A DNA stretch of 64,000 bases from Fallopia convolvulus (Eukaryota > Streptophyta > Magnoliopsida > Caryophyllales > Polygonaceae), in the NCBI GenBank assembly GCA_964016875.1, contig OZ024718.1, forward strand, positions 45,299,906 through 45,363,905. Reading direction: 5' to 3'. The first letter of the stretch is position 1; each line of letters begins with the position of its first letter. The notes below the pieces were generated by a model. That model was not told the origin of the DNA. It did not search any database and saw only the letters and a list, made by a program, of their open reading frames with translations. Below, piece by piece: positions 12,295 to 24,085 of this stretch. The translations under genes were made by a program, and so were the position numbers.

Positions 12295-13440
12295 CTAGGG
12301 CGACAACAGGAATATCGTTATCAGGAGGCTGTTGACCAGCACCCCCACTGTCCCAGCCTGATCATCAAGGTACACCTCCAAATGAGGTGTAGAGTTGGTG
12401 TTGGCATCTTCCACCGATTCATTATTAACACTACACGATCTCTCAAAATTGTGTTCAATATCCGATCTTGATCTCTTCGTAGGATGTCTTTCATGACCCG
12501 GATTAGACTTTCCCGACTCTGTTTTACCGTCTCTTGTGAGGGAGAAAACCCCTATCTTACGTCCAATTTTAATCGAACGCTTATTCGCATGCTGCTTGGG
12601 TTGAAAAAGGCCATTGTTAAACACCTGGCTAATTTTTTTTTTCGAACCTTCCACAACCATACTTTGCTGACTTTGATCGTTTTCTCCACATTTTGTACAA
12701 TAGAAGGCACCATCGGACCCAAAGTGACTGTTGGCATGTCTTTTGATTTTTGGACCGGCCCACTAATTGAAACTTCCGTCTGCCCCATTTGCCCCAAACA
12801 CTGAGCTTTATCACCCGAATTTTCACCAACGTTATTCAACGCATCCTTATGCACTTGTTTGCCCTCTTTGGTGGGCCGTATCTCAGCATTATTCACCTCC
12901 GAGATTTTCGGAACCAGTGGAGTCCTCAAATCCAATTTCTCAAGAGCCTCAAACCGATTTATTTGTGGGAACAACGCATTCTTCTAGGGAAAAAGCTTAT
13001 CCTTTCCTTTGTCATTGTTGCCATGCATATCCTTTGGCATATCTTTTTTATTCTGGTTTGACTTTTGATTATATCTATTTCCCTTTGGGTGAACTTTCCT
13101 TTTTTCGACCTTCATCCAAGCACCGTGACTCCCTTTCTTAGCCACGTTAGATGGACCGGCGGCCTCTATCGGATTTTCACTCTTTTCCGGAGATGTACCA
13201 CAACCTTCCTTGGGCATATTGTTCTCGATCGCTTGAATTTCTCCATTCGACCCCGAATTTGTAGAATCAACAAGATTATCTTTCGAGTTTTCGGGAGGAT
13301 GATTCGAAGGTGTCAGTCGTAATGGACAACTGGATTTAACGTGACCAAACCGGCCATGCATATCCTTCATATTCAATCAATAACCTATCACCATTAATGC
13401 AAACGGTGCCTTTTAACGGGCGAGCAAAAAGGCAAGACCA
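12295..13440 (-). pseudogene. LINE ORF1-like protein (DUF4283 end and zinc-knuckle fragment), broken
   Basis: On the minus strand the segment LKGTVCINGDRLLIEYEG is the end of a DUF4283-type region. It runs after a small deletion into GRFGHVKSSCPL, the second half of a CCHC knuckle; the first Cys pair is missing. A long low-complexity, Lys-rich tail follows. An in-frame stop lies near 12978, and the frame changes at a poly-T tract near 12630. ORF1 proteins of this type bind LINE RNA. The N-terminal part is absent. Confidence 0.7.
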
Positions 13441-13518
13441 AAAAATAAAAGAAAAATAAAACCCCACTTAAACTATAGAAATACATATCTATCCCTCATC
13501 CATTTGTCCATTGACTTC

Positions 13519-15033
13519 TGTTGACCGGTGTATTCTTGACTAACCGGACAACAAATAAATTTATAAGTCAAGACCCCGCTGAGTAAAGTGAAGTCAGGAT
13601 CGTTCCACGGGAAACACTGTTGTTTGTCTATCAACTGCTAAAAATGAAACAAAGCAAAACAGAACAAAACACCTACGACCAACCTCGTTAACGACTTTGT
13701 CAGGGTCGTTAACGAACCTGGATACACTACGAATGCAGATTAACGACTAAAACTCAAGTTCGGTACCGAGGCAACGAATCTGAATAACGAGTATATTGAA
13801 AACCAACTCAATTAAGAATAAAAACCTAGGACAAGGGTTACGACAACACAGTCATGCATATAAACTCGTAAGAAGATAAAGATCATGCCTTTAAAAAGAT
13901 AAATTCATCAACTTTTGCTGATTAACAAGCAAATCAATCAATTCTCATAAATCAATTCACTCAATCACTTGTTTTGGATCTAAAGCTCGAAACTTTCGTT
14001 ATCGAACAATATCAACTTTCAAGTTAATAACTTTCTCTCTCGATCAAGTTAGAAACTCAAATTACTTCGACTATCGTCTAGGCATAAACTCAACAAGCAA
14101 TCTAAAATAGATAAAAGACATTCAACACATCAACTTACTCATCAAACATGCATAACTACGCCGGGTTTTAACCCCGACCCTAGATAGGAAAACTACTCAC
14201 TACTCATAGTAATAAAGTAAACAACTTCAATAAGAGAAAACATTGAAAACAGAACAACCTTACTTGAAATTACTAGAAAAAATATCGTCTTACAATATCC
14301 CGAAGAAACCGAAAACAAACAAGACAATAACGAGCAAACAAACCGATTAACGACCCAATGCTTCTCTTTCGATCGACCTTGGCTCGATGATCTTCCCACT
14401 CGACTTCTCTCGTGTCGGCTCCCCTAGAGAAATTCGTCCTCTGTCTTAGCCCTCCCTATCTAAGTTAGAAAAGAAGGGTATTTATACTAATAAAGCTATC
14501 TAATAAAAAGGCTAGAAGATAAAAACTTACCTAAAAGATAGAAACTTACTCTAAAAAGATAGAAAGATAACCTAGAAAGATAACAAGACATAAAAACATA
14601 AAATATAATAACCCTAAGACTCATTAAAAGCCCTACCAACACGGAATTATCAAGATAAATTTCCGCACAGGGTCGGTAGACATCACAAAGATCTCTCGAA
14701 AAATTCTATCTCTAAGCCTCGTTAACGACCCTTCACAACCTCGTTAACGAGTCTGGATTTGCTCTTCTTCAACTCTTCAACTCTAAGAACTTGGACTTCA
14801 ACTTCTTATCTTCATATTTTCCATCCTCCACCATAGTACTCCAATTGAGCTCCAAAAATCACTCTTTCTTGCTCAAAACCTACAAAAAGACACAAAACGG
14901 AGTAGCTTCCATACTTTTCACAAAATTAAGCAAACTCATCCAAAAACACACAAAACTAACTCTAAAACTTACTAAAACTAAACTAAACAAACTAAGAAAA
15001 CACACTAAAAACTAGATCAAAAACATGAATATC
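13519..15033 (-). repeat. 3' LTR of element B
   Basis: It begins TGTTGACCGG and ends ATATCA in plus coordinates. It has the same length as its partner. Palindrome pairs are at 13685/13706 and 14719/14741. On its outer (plus-left) side lies the target duplication acttc. Confidence 0.95.
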
Positions 15034-15049
15034 AAAATACCCCATACTT
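15034..15049 (-). other. Polypurine tract region of element B
   Basis: On the minus strand AAGTATGGGG (15040-15049) plus a short T-rich spacer lies directly upstream of the LTR start TGATATTCATG, as in element A. Confidence 0.7.
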
Positions 15050-16719
15050 AGATTTGCTTGTCCTCAAGCAATCACTAAACAATAATCAAAACCAAACAAT
15101 CATGCTCATCAAGTAAATAGCCATCAACTAAAAAGCAACTTCAACACATAGAAGAAAATAGCAAATGACTATTAATGTCATCACACATATATGCACTAAA
15201 TAGACATAAGCAAATACAATCCAACCTCACAAGGGTAATGTGTGTTTCACTCAACTCTCAAGTGTTTAGGCTTGTAAATTCAATCTCTCAACTCATATTA
15301 TATACAAAAACTCATAGAAATTGGAACTTATATCACCAAACTCTCCACCTAAGATTTGTCAAAACAAGAAAAAATCATCAAGAGAACTTAGGCTCAATGA
15401 AAAACTTCATAGAAGCTTCCATTCGGACGGGTTGTAATCGGGCTTGGTAAAGACAATAAGGCGTGAAAATATTTGGCTATGTGGTGCTAATAATATCCGG
15501 GAATCAAAGACTCCTAAAAATTCACATATAACAAAACAAAACACTCAAAAAAAAAACATATACCAAACTCACTCTTCTTTTATGCACTTTTTCTCTCACT
15601 CACCCAACCAATCCTAGAAAGTCTCATAAAACAGTTCAAAAGAATCTCTGGTTTGTCTTCCTTTAAACACAAATGCACATCTTACTTTTCTCTTATTACT
15701 TCAGCTCTTTTTTCTTTCTTTTCAGCCTCATTAACGAACCAACTAGGTCGTTAACGAGCTCCATTGTGTACACTCTCTCCCTTTTTTCCTTCTTCTTTCA
15801 ACAACTTTTCTTTTGTGCATCCTTTCTTACCAAGAGACCTTTCTTTTTACAAAATAAAACAAGAGACTTCCAATCTACCCTTCCCAACAATCCCTAAATT
15901 TCAAACCAATCATAACATCTCACTCAACAAAACAATCCATTGTAACCAATACTAAGTCCTAATCCCCGGATAGGGTCAAGCTTATCTCGGCTAGGGAATA
16001 ATTTTGTGGAGCTAAAAATAAAAGGCTTAAAGGCTCAAATTGGCTTCAAAAAGAGGAATAATGAAAGGGTGGATATGGATAAATAAGGCTTATGAAAAAG
16101 TTCTCTATCATATGATCTTCACAAGTAATGAACTATAAATCTTATATAGGTCTCAAGTAATAGATAACCATCACAATTCCAAGAGATAATATGCATAAAG
16201 AGAGTAAATCACACAAGAAAAGAAGAGGGATTTTGAATGTTCTGCCTATAAGGCCAAAAATAACTCACACGGTAGTAATTTTTGTTGGATTGCACCACTT
16301 ATGCTAAAAAGTATACATGCTCAATTTCATCAAATGCTATTCCTTCATAAAACAACTTCATAACAAGAATCAGGCTATACTATCAAAGAAATGTTTGCAA
16401 GGATTTACATGATCATGCTAGTAACTACTATCATAGAACCATAAGAAAGAGGGTATCTATCCATTCTAAAACTCTTTTTTTTTTCAAATTTTCAAATTTT
16501 TTCGATTTTTGTTTTTTTAAAGAAACAAAGAACTGCTTAAAACACATGAGACACAAAACAAACAAGATACTAACTTTCTACCCTTTCCCACCCCATACTT
16601 AAAATTACAGTGTCCCCACTGTAATAAAAATAAGCAGAAGAAAAGAAAAAAAACAACAAAGAAAAAGAAAAACTTACAAGATCTTGAAAGCAGAAAAGAA
16701 AACAATTCTTCAAACTGAA
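15050..16719 (-). other. 3' non-coding region of element B
   Basis: It has no gene and is collinear with 6683-8353 of element A. It holds a palindrome pair at 15728/15748 and a second polypurine-like 10-mer at 16591-16600. Confidence 0.75.
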
Positions 16720-18278
16720 TCAGCGCCCAGGTGGTGGAAACTGGCGCTCAAAGTTACCCATAAACTCATTAAATGTCCTCCAACGCTCTGCATCATCCAC
16801 CTCCCTCTGATGGTGCCTCGCATCCTCTAATGTCATACGAGCATAATAGACACTCTCCCATCTATCCATCCTCTGGTGAGTATGTGTCTGCTGAAGGTTA
16901 AGCTGCTGCATCTGAGATGAAAGATCTACGGCCCATGGAGGCGGGATACTCGATCTAGTGTACTCGGGCTGAGGAGGTGGTTGGTAATGGGGCTGGAATT
17001 GGTCTTGAAAAAGTACCGGATTGTAAGGCATGAGACCATAAGAATGTGGCTCGGTAGGTTGCTGCGGGGGGTCGTTACCGACGCTGTGAACCTCGGTAGT
17101 AGCATCGGTAGAAGCCTCGAAGTGGTCTTAACGACCCTGACGGGCTCGTTAACGAAGATATCGTTGCCCAGAATTTCAGTGTCGAGGTCATCTTCCCCGA
17201 TGTCGAGCTCTTCCGTGACTGCCTCGGTAGCCGCCTCAGTCTCTTCATCATCATCTTCGTCTATAGATTCTTCCTCCCTCTCAAACCGAGACTCACATGG
17301 CCTAAGCGTCAGCTCATCTTGCGGCTTAGGCTCCAACGGGAACGCATGCCCTGTCCATGCCTCGTACCAATTCGGTACATATAGTAGCTCCAATTTAGCC
17401 AGGGTGGGGATAATATCTTGGCCTTGAACTTTGGTAGTAAACCCTCCCTCGGTCTGAGTGAAAATGCCGGAGCTAAACAAATAGTTTTTGTTGAGCAGTT
17501 GGGCGTGGGATGGCGTGTAAAGAGATAGATCAACTCCAAGATTGGTTGCCAAGAGACTAACCAAATTCCCGCACCATACTTCCTTTGACTTGATCGACTT
17601 CTCAACATAGTATAGCCATTCATACCCCGAGTTTAATGGGGCGGGTTCCTCAAAAAGGATGGTGCGGAGGCATGCAACTTCCATCCTTGTCGGCCTATTC
17701 AACTCTCTCTTGGGCCAAAAAGTAGTAGCTAGGACTCGCAGAATGATCCGGAAAATGGGGTTGATGATGCTTGCCCCGGATAGTGCTGCAGCGGAAGGCT
17801 CTACTTCCTCAGTGATATAGCTCCAAGTTCTTATCACCTTGTAGTCCTTGAGACTGTAATCTCGAGAAGGATTTGGGAGCTCAAGAATTTCATTGAACTC
17901 CGCCAAAGTAAACTCACGGTTCACATTACCGAGCCTGAATCTGATTCTTCCTTCCGACGTCTTTGTCGGGAATCTTGTCTCCAGCGTGGCCAGAAACTCT
18001 GAAGTGAGAGCCGGGAAGTGCGGTACATTTTCCTTCTTCAACAAGTGAGGCACGCCGAGAATAGAAAAGGCCTCTTTGACATCCTCATAAAGCCCCATTT
18101 GCTTAGCACTCGACCTCGAGAACCACCTAGTGTCGTGGTCCTTGTCTAATATGGCGTTGTAGCGGTCCGCTTGTCCTCTAGTGCGCAAAATCACGTCGTC
18201 CATGCGGGGTGGAGATGGGGACCGTTGATTCCTCTTCTTCTTTTGGGCTCTGGTTGCAGCTCGGCTAGAACTTGCCAT
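16720..18278 (-). pseudogene. Athila-type 3' ORF of element B, one frameshift
   Basis: It starts at 18278 (MASSSRAATRAQKKKR) and is open for about 380 family residues: a basic N terminus, KEAFSILGVPHLL, RTWSYITEEVEPS, FWPKRELNRPTRMEVACLR, VWCGNLVSLLATNLGVDL, LLYVPNWYEAWTGHAFPLEP and an acidic stretch. Near 17127 one base is missing inside a palindrome (gttaagacc where A has gttaacgacc), which shifts the frame. The correct frame resumes as MPYNPVLFQDQFQPH and ends at 16720 with a Gln-rich segment. This is the better-preserved copy of the ORF. No membrane segment is seen. The role is unknown, but its position matches the env-position ORF of Athila elements. Confidence 0.85.
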
Positions 18279-19496
18279 GTGGACCTACAAAAAATACGAA
18301 TTTTCCAAGATAAGATCCACACAAATCAATAGACAAGAGACCCCATACTTGGTCTCGAAATATCCCTCAGAATGCCTCGTTAACGACCCAACTGGGATCA
18401 ATAACGGATCTGGACTGATTTTTTGGGATTGATAATATGCAGGGTCGTTAACGAACCTGGGTAGGTCGTTAACGAGCCTGATCGAGAACCAGTCGTGGAT
18501 TCCGAAGACTAATTACTCCAAAATTTCCAACAAAAACAATCATGCATCAACCAAAATCCCACATAAAGTACACAATCGGGTATATGCACCCCATACTTGC
18601 CTGATTACTCGTCCCGAACATGCCAAAATTGCCCAAAGACTCATGGTGAAGATCAAACTAAATTTAGGAACAAGGTAGTTCATGCTTTTCCTAATCAAAT
18701 TTCAATGGAGAAGCAAGCAAGAACAAACCAATACTAATCAAGATCAAACACCAATATATCGAGCAATAACATCATTGAGCAATAATAAGCATGCCATTCG
18801 ATCCTCTATATGGACAAGAACAAGATATGAAATTTCGACCCTATAGACCATGAATCATGCAAATAGAGAGTTAGGGTTTAGAAATCATACCGTTAGATCG
18901 AGAAATTGAAGAACAAAGATCGAAAATTTGGGTGTTTAACGAGATCGACTTCTCGCCGGTAACGAATGCGAAGGTTTCGAGTTCGTTAACGGGGTTGAGT
19001 TCCGAGGGTAGGGCAATGGTGCGATTTCCGATCGATAGAGGGAAATACCGGTAGAATTTTTGGAGAGCTTAAGCTTTTGGATTGAGGATTTGAGAGTGGA
19101 ATTTTGGGATGTTTATAAGGGTTTTATAGGAGAGGGCTAGAGGTAGGGGAAGGGGTAAGAGGCGGCACATAGGTAAAGATAGAAGATAGATTTGGTTAAA
19201 ATTTCTTACCTGCCCGTTTTGCCAATTCGGGTCGCCGAACTGGGTCGTTAACGACCCTAGGTAGGGTCGTTAACGAGCCTCCGTAGCCTTTTTCGAGTGA
19301 TTTACGAGCCCAACTCCTATATCTTGTTAGCTTAAAACTATTCTATCTTTCTACTTCTCAACTACTAGAAAAACTTAAAAGAATGCTAGAAAAGGAAAAG
19401 GAAAAAAAGGAAGAAAATCTAAACTATACTAAAAAAAACGAGTTGCCTCCCGTAAGCCCTAATTTTAACGTCGTCAGTCCGACGTACTTACCTTGG
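18279..19496 (-). promoter_or_regulatory. Leader upstream of the 3' ORF, element B
   Basis: Non-coding. In transcription order: a 5' splice consensus right after integrase (GTAAGT, 19486-19491), palindrome pair 19267/19245, GTAAG (19204-19209), TATAAAA (19122-19128), palindrome pairs 18466/18445 and 18398/18377, and a 3' splice-like TTTTTTGTAG ending at 18285, seven bases before the ORF start at 18278. The order and spacing match element A, which argues for selection on this layout. Confidence 0.6.
19122..19128 (-). promoter_or_regulatory. Candidate internal TATA box, element B
   Basis: TATAAAA on the minus strand, about 850 bp upstream of the 3' ORF. Position and flanking CCCTT are conserved with element A (4279-4285). 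Confidence 0.5.
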
Positions 19497-20735
19497 TTAA
19501 TCCGACGTTGTAAGAGCCATGGTGACTCTAATCTCTTCATCTGGGTCGGGTTGCTCATGAAACTTTTTCAATCGGTGGCCGTTAACTTTGAAGATTGTGC
19601 CTTGGTTATCGATCAACTCTACCGCACCATGGGGATAGATGTGATGAACCACGAATGGCCCGCTCCATCTTGTCCTTAGCTTCCCTGGAATTAAGCGGAG
19701 TCTAGAGTTGAAAAGAAGTACCTTATCGCCAACCTCATAGGTTTTGGGCACTAACTTTTGATCATGCCACCGCTTGGTGCGCTCTTTGTAGATTTCAGCA
19801 TTTTCGTACGCCTTAAGCCTTAGCTCCTCTAATGCTTGCAAGTCCATGAATCGTTTTGCTCCGGCTGCATCGAGGTTTATGTTGAGCTCCTTAAGAGCCC
19901 ATAATGCTTTATGCTCCATCTCGACCGGTAAATGGCATGCCTTGCCATACAGTAGATTATAGGTAGTGGTGCGTAGAGGCGTCTTGTATGCCGTCCTATA
20001 TGCCCATAGAGCGTCATCCAATTTAGAAGATCAATCCTTCCTAGAGCGGGACACCGTCTTTTCCAATATGCTCTTTATCTGCTTGTTTGAAACTTCAACT
20101 TGGCCACTAGTTTGGGGATGATATGGTGTTGCCACCCGGTGTGATACCCCATACTTAGCCAAAAGTGCTTCAAAGCTCCACTCAATGAAATGAGATCCAC
20201 CATCACTAATGAGGACTCTTGGAACGCCAAACCTGGGAAAAATGTTAGTCTTAATAAACTTGGCCACGGTTTTAGCGTCGTTGGTCCTTGTAGCAACGGC
20301 CTCCACCCACTTAGAGACATAATCAACCGCTACTAGGATATACTTGTAGGGGCCCGATGCAGGAAAAGGTCCCATGAAGTCTATGCCCCATACGTCGAAT
20401 AACTCGACCTCTAGTATCCCGGTCAACGGGTTCTCATGTCTCCAAGTGATGTTGCCCGAGCGTTGGCATTCATCACATGCTGTCACATAGGCATGTACAT
20501 CTTTAAACATGGTTGGCCAGTAGAGACCACTTTGAAGAATTTTCTCCGTGGTTTTGAATCCTTTTGCATGGCCGCCGGTAGGAATTGTGTGACATTGACG
20601 GATCACGTTCTCTACCTCCTCTTCTGGGATACAGCGTCTACAGAGGTGATCACTTCCTTGCTTAAACGAGTAAGGATCATCCCAATAGTACTGTTTTACA
20701 TCATGGAGGAACTTCTTTTTCTTTTGTGGGGTTAG
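19497..20735 (-). pseudogene. Integrase of element B, one stop codon
   Basis: A zinc-binding HHCC module (H540 and H547, C578 and C581 of the frame opening at 22208) is followed by the catalytic core: D610 in WGIDFMGPF, D669 in LISDGGSHF and E705 in GQVEVSN, i.e. D-x58-D-x35-E, the retroviral integrase spacing. The triad is intact. A TGA at 20031-20033 interrupts SRSRKD-(Trp)-SSKLDDALWAY, then the frame continues to 19497 through the C-terminal region with KRWHDQKLV and KLRTRWSGPFVV. It would insert element cDNA into the genome. A single Trp-to-stop change separates the two halves. No chromodomain is present, as expected for Athila. Confidence 0.92.
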
Positions 20736-21170
20736 TCCCTCGGGGATTATGCCTTCTACAAGATAGTTAGCAAAATCCGCAAACCAAGGGACTTTTGACC
20801 CTCTAATAGCATGAATTGATGTAAAAGAAGTAGAAGCAGTAGGCGAGGAAGGGATTGAATTGAATTGAATGAGTTTTGGTTGAGAAATCTTACCTGACTG
20901 GGTCGTCACTAAGCCTGTGTGAGTCGTTAACGACCCTGGAGCTGTAATATTATCCTCGGTGACGACCTCCCGTGGCATAGTAACGAACTGCCTGACTGTT
21001 GTGTCGATGCACTTTGGGTCTTTGCCTTTGTGATCCATGCGTTCCAGCCTCGGTGCCTCGTTAACGACCCTGAATGGGTCGATGACGAGGGTCTTGTTGA
21101 GTTCGACCTCGTTCAGCATGAGGTGTTCATCTGGTTTGGAATCATTTATTGGCACTTCATTGTTGGATTC
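20736..21170 (-). other. RNase H-integrase linker of element B
   Basis: The frame stays open but the sequence is low-complexity and poorly conserved, except for IHAIRGSKVPWFADFAN near the integrase side. It holds palindrome modules 21079/21058 and 20924/20903 and a 5' splice-like GTAAG (20888-20893). Confidence 0.65.
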
Positions 21171-21560
21171 GGTGATATGCTCAACCAGCAATCTGGATAA
21201 GTGGTCTGCCACTAGGTTTTCTGCTCCTTTCTTATCTCTTATTTCATGATCAAATTCCTGCAGTAAGAGCATCCAACGAAGCAATCTAAGCTTGGCATCC
21301 TTTTTGGCCATTAGATATCTAACAACCTCATGGTCAGTATAAACAATCACTTTTGATCCAACCAAATAGGACCGAAATTTTGCAAAAGCAAATACCACAA
21401 CAAGGAATTCCTTCTCCATTGTGGTGTACTTAGTCTGTGCCTCATCCAGCGTCTTACTGGCGTAGTAGATGGCGTGGAGCTTCTTATCCTTCCGTTGTCC
21501 CAAGACTGCGCCGACCGCATTGTCGCTAGCGTCGCACATAATCTCAAAGGGTAGTGTCCA
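21171..21560 (-). CDS. RNase H domain of element B
   Basis: It continues the frame that opens at 22208, residues about 216-345. The four expected acidic positions are visible: D226 in CDASD, E265 in TTMEKE, D292 in YTDHE and D335 in ADHLSR. It would degrade the RNA strand of the RNA-DNA hybrid during reverse transcription. No stop or frameshift lies in this stretch. Confidence 0.88.
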
Positions 21561-23041
21561 ATCCTGGGACTGCATAATAGGGGCGGACACGAGGGCTGCT
21601 CTTAACCTGTAAAATGCTTCAAGACATTCTAGAGACAACTCAAACACTACATCTTTCATTAGTAGGTTAGTCAAAGGTTTAGCTATCTTAGAAAAATCCT
21701 GAATAAAGCGTCTATAAAAACCAACATGCCCTAGGAAATTGCTAATGTCTTTTACAGAAGAGGGGGGAGGTAGTTTTTCAATAAGCTCAATTTTTGCTTT
21801 ATCTAATTCTATCCCTCTCTTAGAGACAAGATGTCCTAACACTATCCCCTCTTGAACCATGAAATGGCATTTTTCCCGGTTTAACACAAGATTGGTTTCT
21901 TCACATCTTTTAAGCACACGTGCAAGGTTAGCAAGACAAGCATCAAAAGAAGAACCATATACAGAAAAATCGTTCATAAAGACCTCTACAATCTCCACTA
22001 TCATATCTGAAAAAATGGCCATCATACACCTTTGAAAGGTGGCGGGGGCATTGCAAAGCCCGAATGGCATTCTTTTATAAGCAAAAGTCCCATAGGGACA
22101 TGTAAAAGTAGTCTTCTCCTGATCATCAGGATGAATGGGAATCTGCCAAAAACCGCTATAGCCATCTAAATAACAGAAATAATCATGCTGGGCTAAGCGT
22201 TCTAACACTTGATCAATGAAAGGAAGCGGAAAAAATGGTCTTTACTAGTAGCACTATTAAGCTTCCTATAATCAATGAACATCCTCCAACTAGTAGTGGT
22301 CCTAGTTGGAATAAGCTCTCCCTTTTCATTTTCTATGACAATCATTCCCCCTTTTTTTGGAACTACATGGACCGGACTAACCCATTTGCTGTCCGATATA
22401 GGAAATATGATCCCAACATCAAGTAGTTTAATGATTTCCTTTTTGACCACATCCTTCATGTTAGGATTTAACCTACCTTGATGCTCTATAGTGGGTTTAT
22501 GATTATCCTCCATGTATATCCTATGCATGCAAAGAGAAGGGGATATGCCGGTTATATCATCTAGGGAATAGCCTATGGCTTTTCTATGCAACCTAAGCAC
22601 ATTTAGCAGTTTCTCTACTGCCTCATCTTTTAATTTAGCATTGAAAATGACAGGAAAAGTAGAATTAGGACCAAGAAATTCATACCTGAGAGAGTCTGGA
22701 AGAGGTTTAAGTGTTGGAGAAGGTTCAGCTGGAATGAGAATCGGTTCTTCTGGCTCCGTGTTCAACACCTCCTCAAGGTAATCAAATGCTGAAATTTCAT
22801 TGTCTTCGGCCAGGGTCGTTAACGATGCTGGTAGAGTCGTTAACGAACTTGTTTCTTCTGCCAAGAGAATCGGTACTGAAGTTGGGAGATTCGTTACCGA
22901 GGCTGCAGGGGCTATCTCAGCCCATCTTTGACCGGAGAATTCATCATCCGACACTAATCTTCCAACAAGGTCCCCACATTCGATAATCTCATTGTGGGTG
23001 TAGAGCATCTTGACTTCGGCTCTATCAGTCTCCTTCATTGA
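21561..23041 (-). pseudogene. Reverse transcriptase of element B, frameshifted, active site altered
   Basis: The N-terminal part (frame from 23038 to 22202) shows WVSPVHVVPKKGG and TSWRMFIDYRKLN. The frame breaks near 22240 inside the KDHF motif, and the second part starts at 22208 with HDYFCYLDGYSGFWQIPI and FAYKRMPFGLCNAPATFQR. The active-site box, usually FMDD in this family, reads FMND here: codon 79 (21972-21974) is AAC instead of GAC, a G-to-A change in a catalytic Asp. The connection region VLGHLVSKRGIELD and FLGHVGFYRRFI follows. The enzyme would copy the element RNA into DNA. The altered Asp alone should abolish polymerisation. Confidence 0.92.
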
Positions 23042-24085
23042 CTATTTGAACTGGAATTCCGTCACCTCATCCCTAATTTCGAAAGTTAGGAGTCCCCTCC
23101 TAACATAAATTATGGCTCCAGTTGTGGCGAGGAACGGTCTCCCCAAGATAATAGGAACTACAGGGTCTTCGGGCATTGCCATAAATATGAAATCATTTGG
23201 AACAAAGAAATTGCCCACCTGAACCGGAAAGTCTTCTACAACCCTTGTTGGTTTGATACAAGAGTCATCTGCCATGTATAACCGCATATTGATTGGCTCC
23301 AGTGGTCCCATGTTGGCTTTTGACCAGATTGAAAGAGGAAGTAAACTAGCACTGGCTCCCAAATCACATAGAGCCTTGAATTTGTGGTCGCCTATGCCAA
23401 TTGTTATGGAAAATCTCCCTAGGTCTCCTAGCTTTTTTGGTAGAGCAATAGATCGGACCTCGTCTTGCAGCTCTGTGATGGATCGTTTCCTGCTAAGAAT
23501 ATCCTTCAAAAATTTCATGTAAGCCGGCATTTCGCTTAGGGCCTTAGCGAATGGGATGGAAATATTAATGCCCTGGAGAATTTTTACGAAACGCTTGAAC
23601 TTAGTCTCAGTAGAGTCCTTTGATTTCTTAATAGGAAAAGGAAGAGATTTCACCATTCTCGGAACCAAGTCGGGCTCGAGAGGTGATGCTACCGGGTCGA
23701 CACTAGGGTCGTTAGATGATCTCGGCAGATCGTTATCGACCCTGATAGGGTCGTTAACTAGCCTGGGATTGAGAGAGGGGCTCGGATCAGGAAACTTACC
23801 TGGGTTAGGGTCATTGACGACCCTGGGAGCTTCGTCACCATGGTGTGCCCGTTCGGTACTTGCTCTCGCTGGCTTGTTACCGAGCTGAACCGTGGCGTCC
23901 TCTTCAGTCGTAAGGCCCTTCTCCTTAGCTTGGACACGCTCCGGTAGTGTCTTACCGCTCCTAAGGTGTACCGCTGCTATTTGTCCCTTCGGGTTCTCCT
24001 CGGGTCGGCCCGGGAGTTGCCCTTGTGGTCTTGGAATCTGTGCAGCAAGGTTCCCTAGCTGGGAGTCAACATTTTTCTTCCACAC
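23042..24085 (-). pseudogene. Gag tail and aspartic protease of element B
   Basis: The frame from 24085 contains the end of gag (VDSQLGNLAAQIPRPQGQL, HLRSGKTLP), a linker rich in VVNDP/LVNDP encoded by the palindrome repeats, and the protease with DLGASASLLPLSIW and ILGRPFLA. It ends at a TAG (23042-23044) exactly where element C reads on into MKET. The stop separates protease from RT, and the RT frame is the same as this one. I treat the stop as a mutation, though a read-through site cannot be excluded. A consensus 5' splice site (GTAAGT, 23794-23799) lies in the linker and is conserved with A and C. Confidence 0.85.

Larger units (their letters stand above)
9838..13518 (-). mobile_element. 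L1-type LINE, interrupted at both ends by LTR elements
   Basis: On the minus strand there is an ORF1-like protein (13440 to 12295) followed by an ORF2 with endonuclease and reverse transcriptase (12204 to 9838). The RT coding sequence is cut at 9838 by the right end of element A, so the rest should lie beyond the left end of A. The 5' side ends at the insertion of element B, whose target duplication acttc is at 13514-13518. The LINE is therefore older than both LTR elements. Confidence 0.88.
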
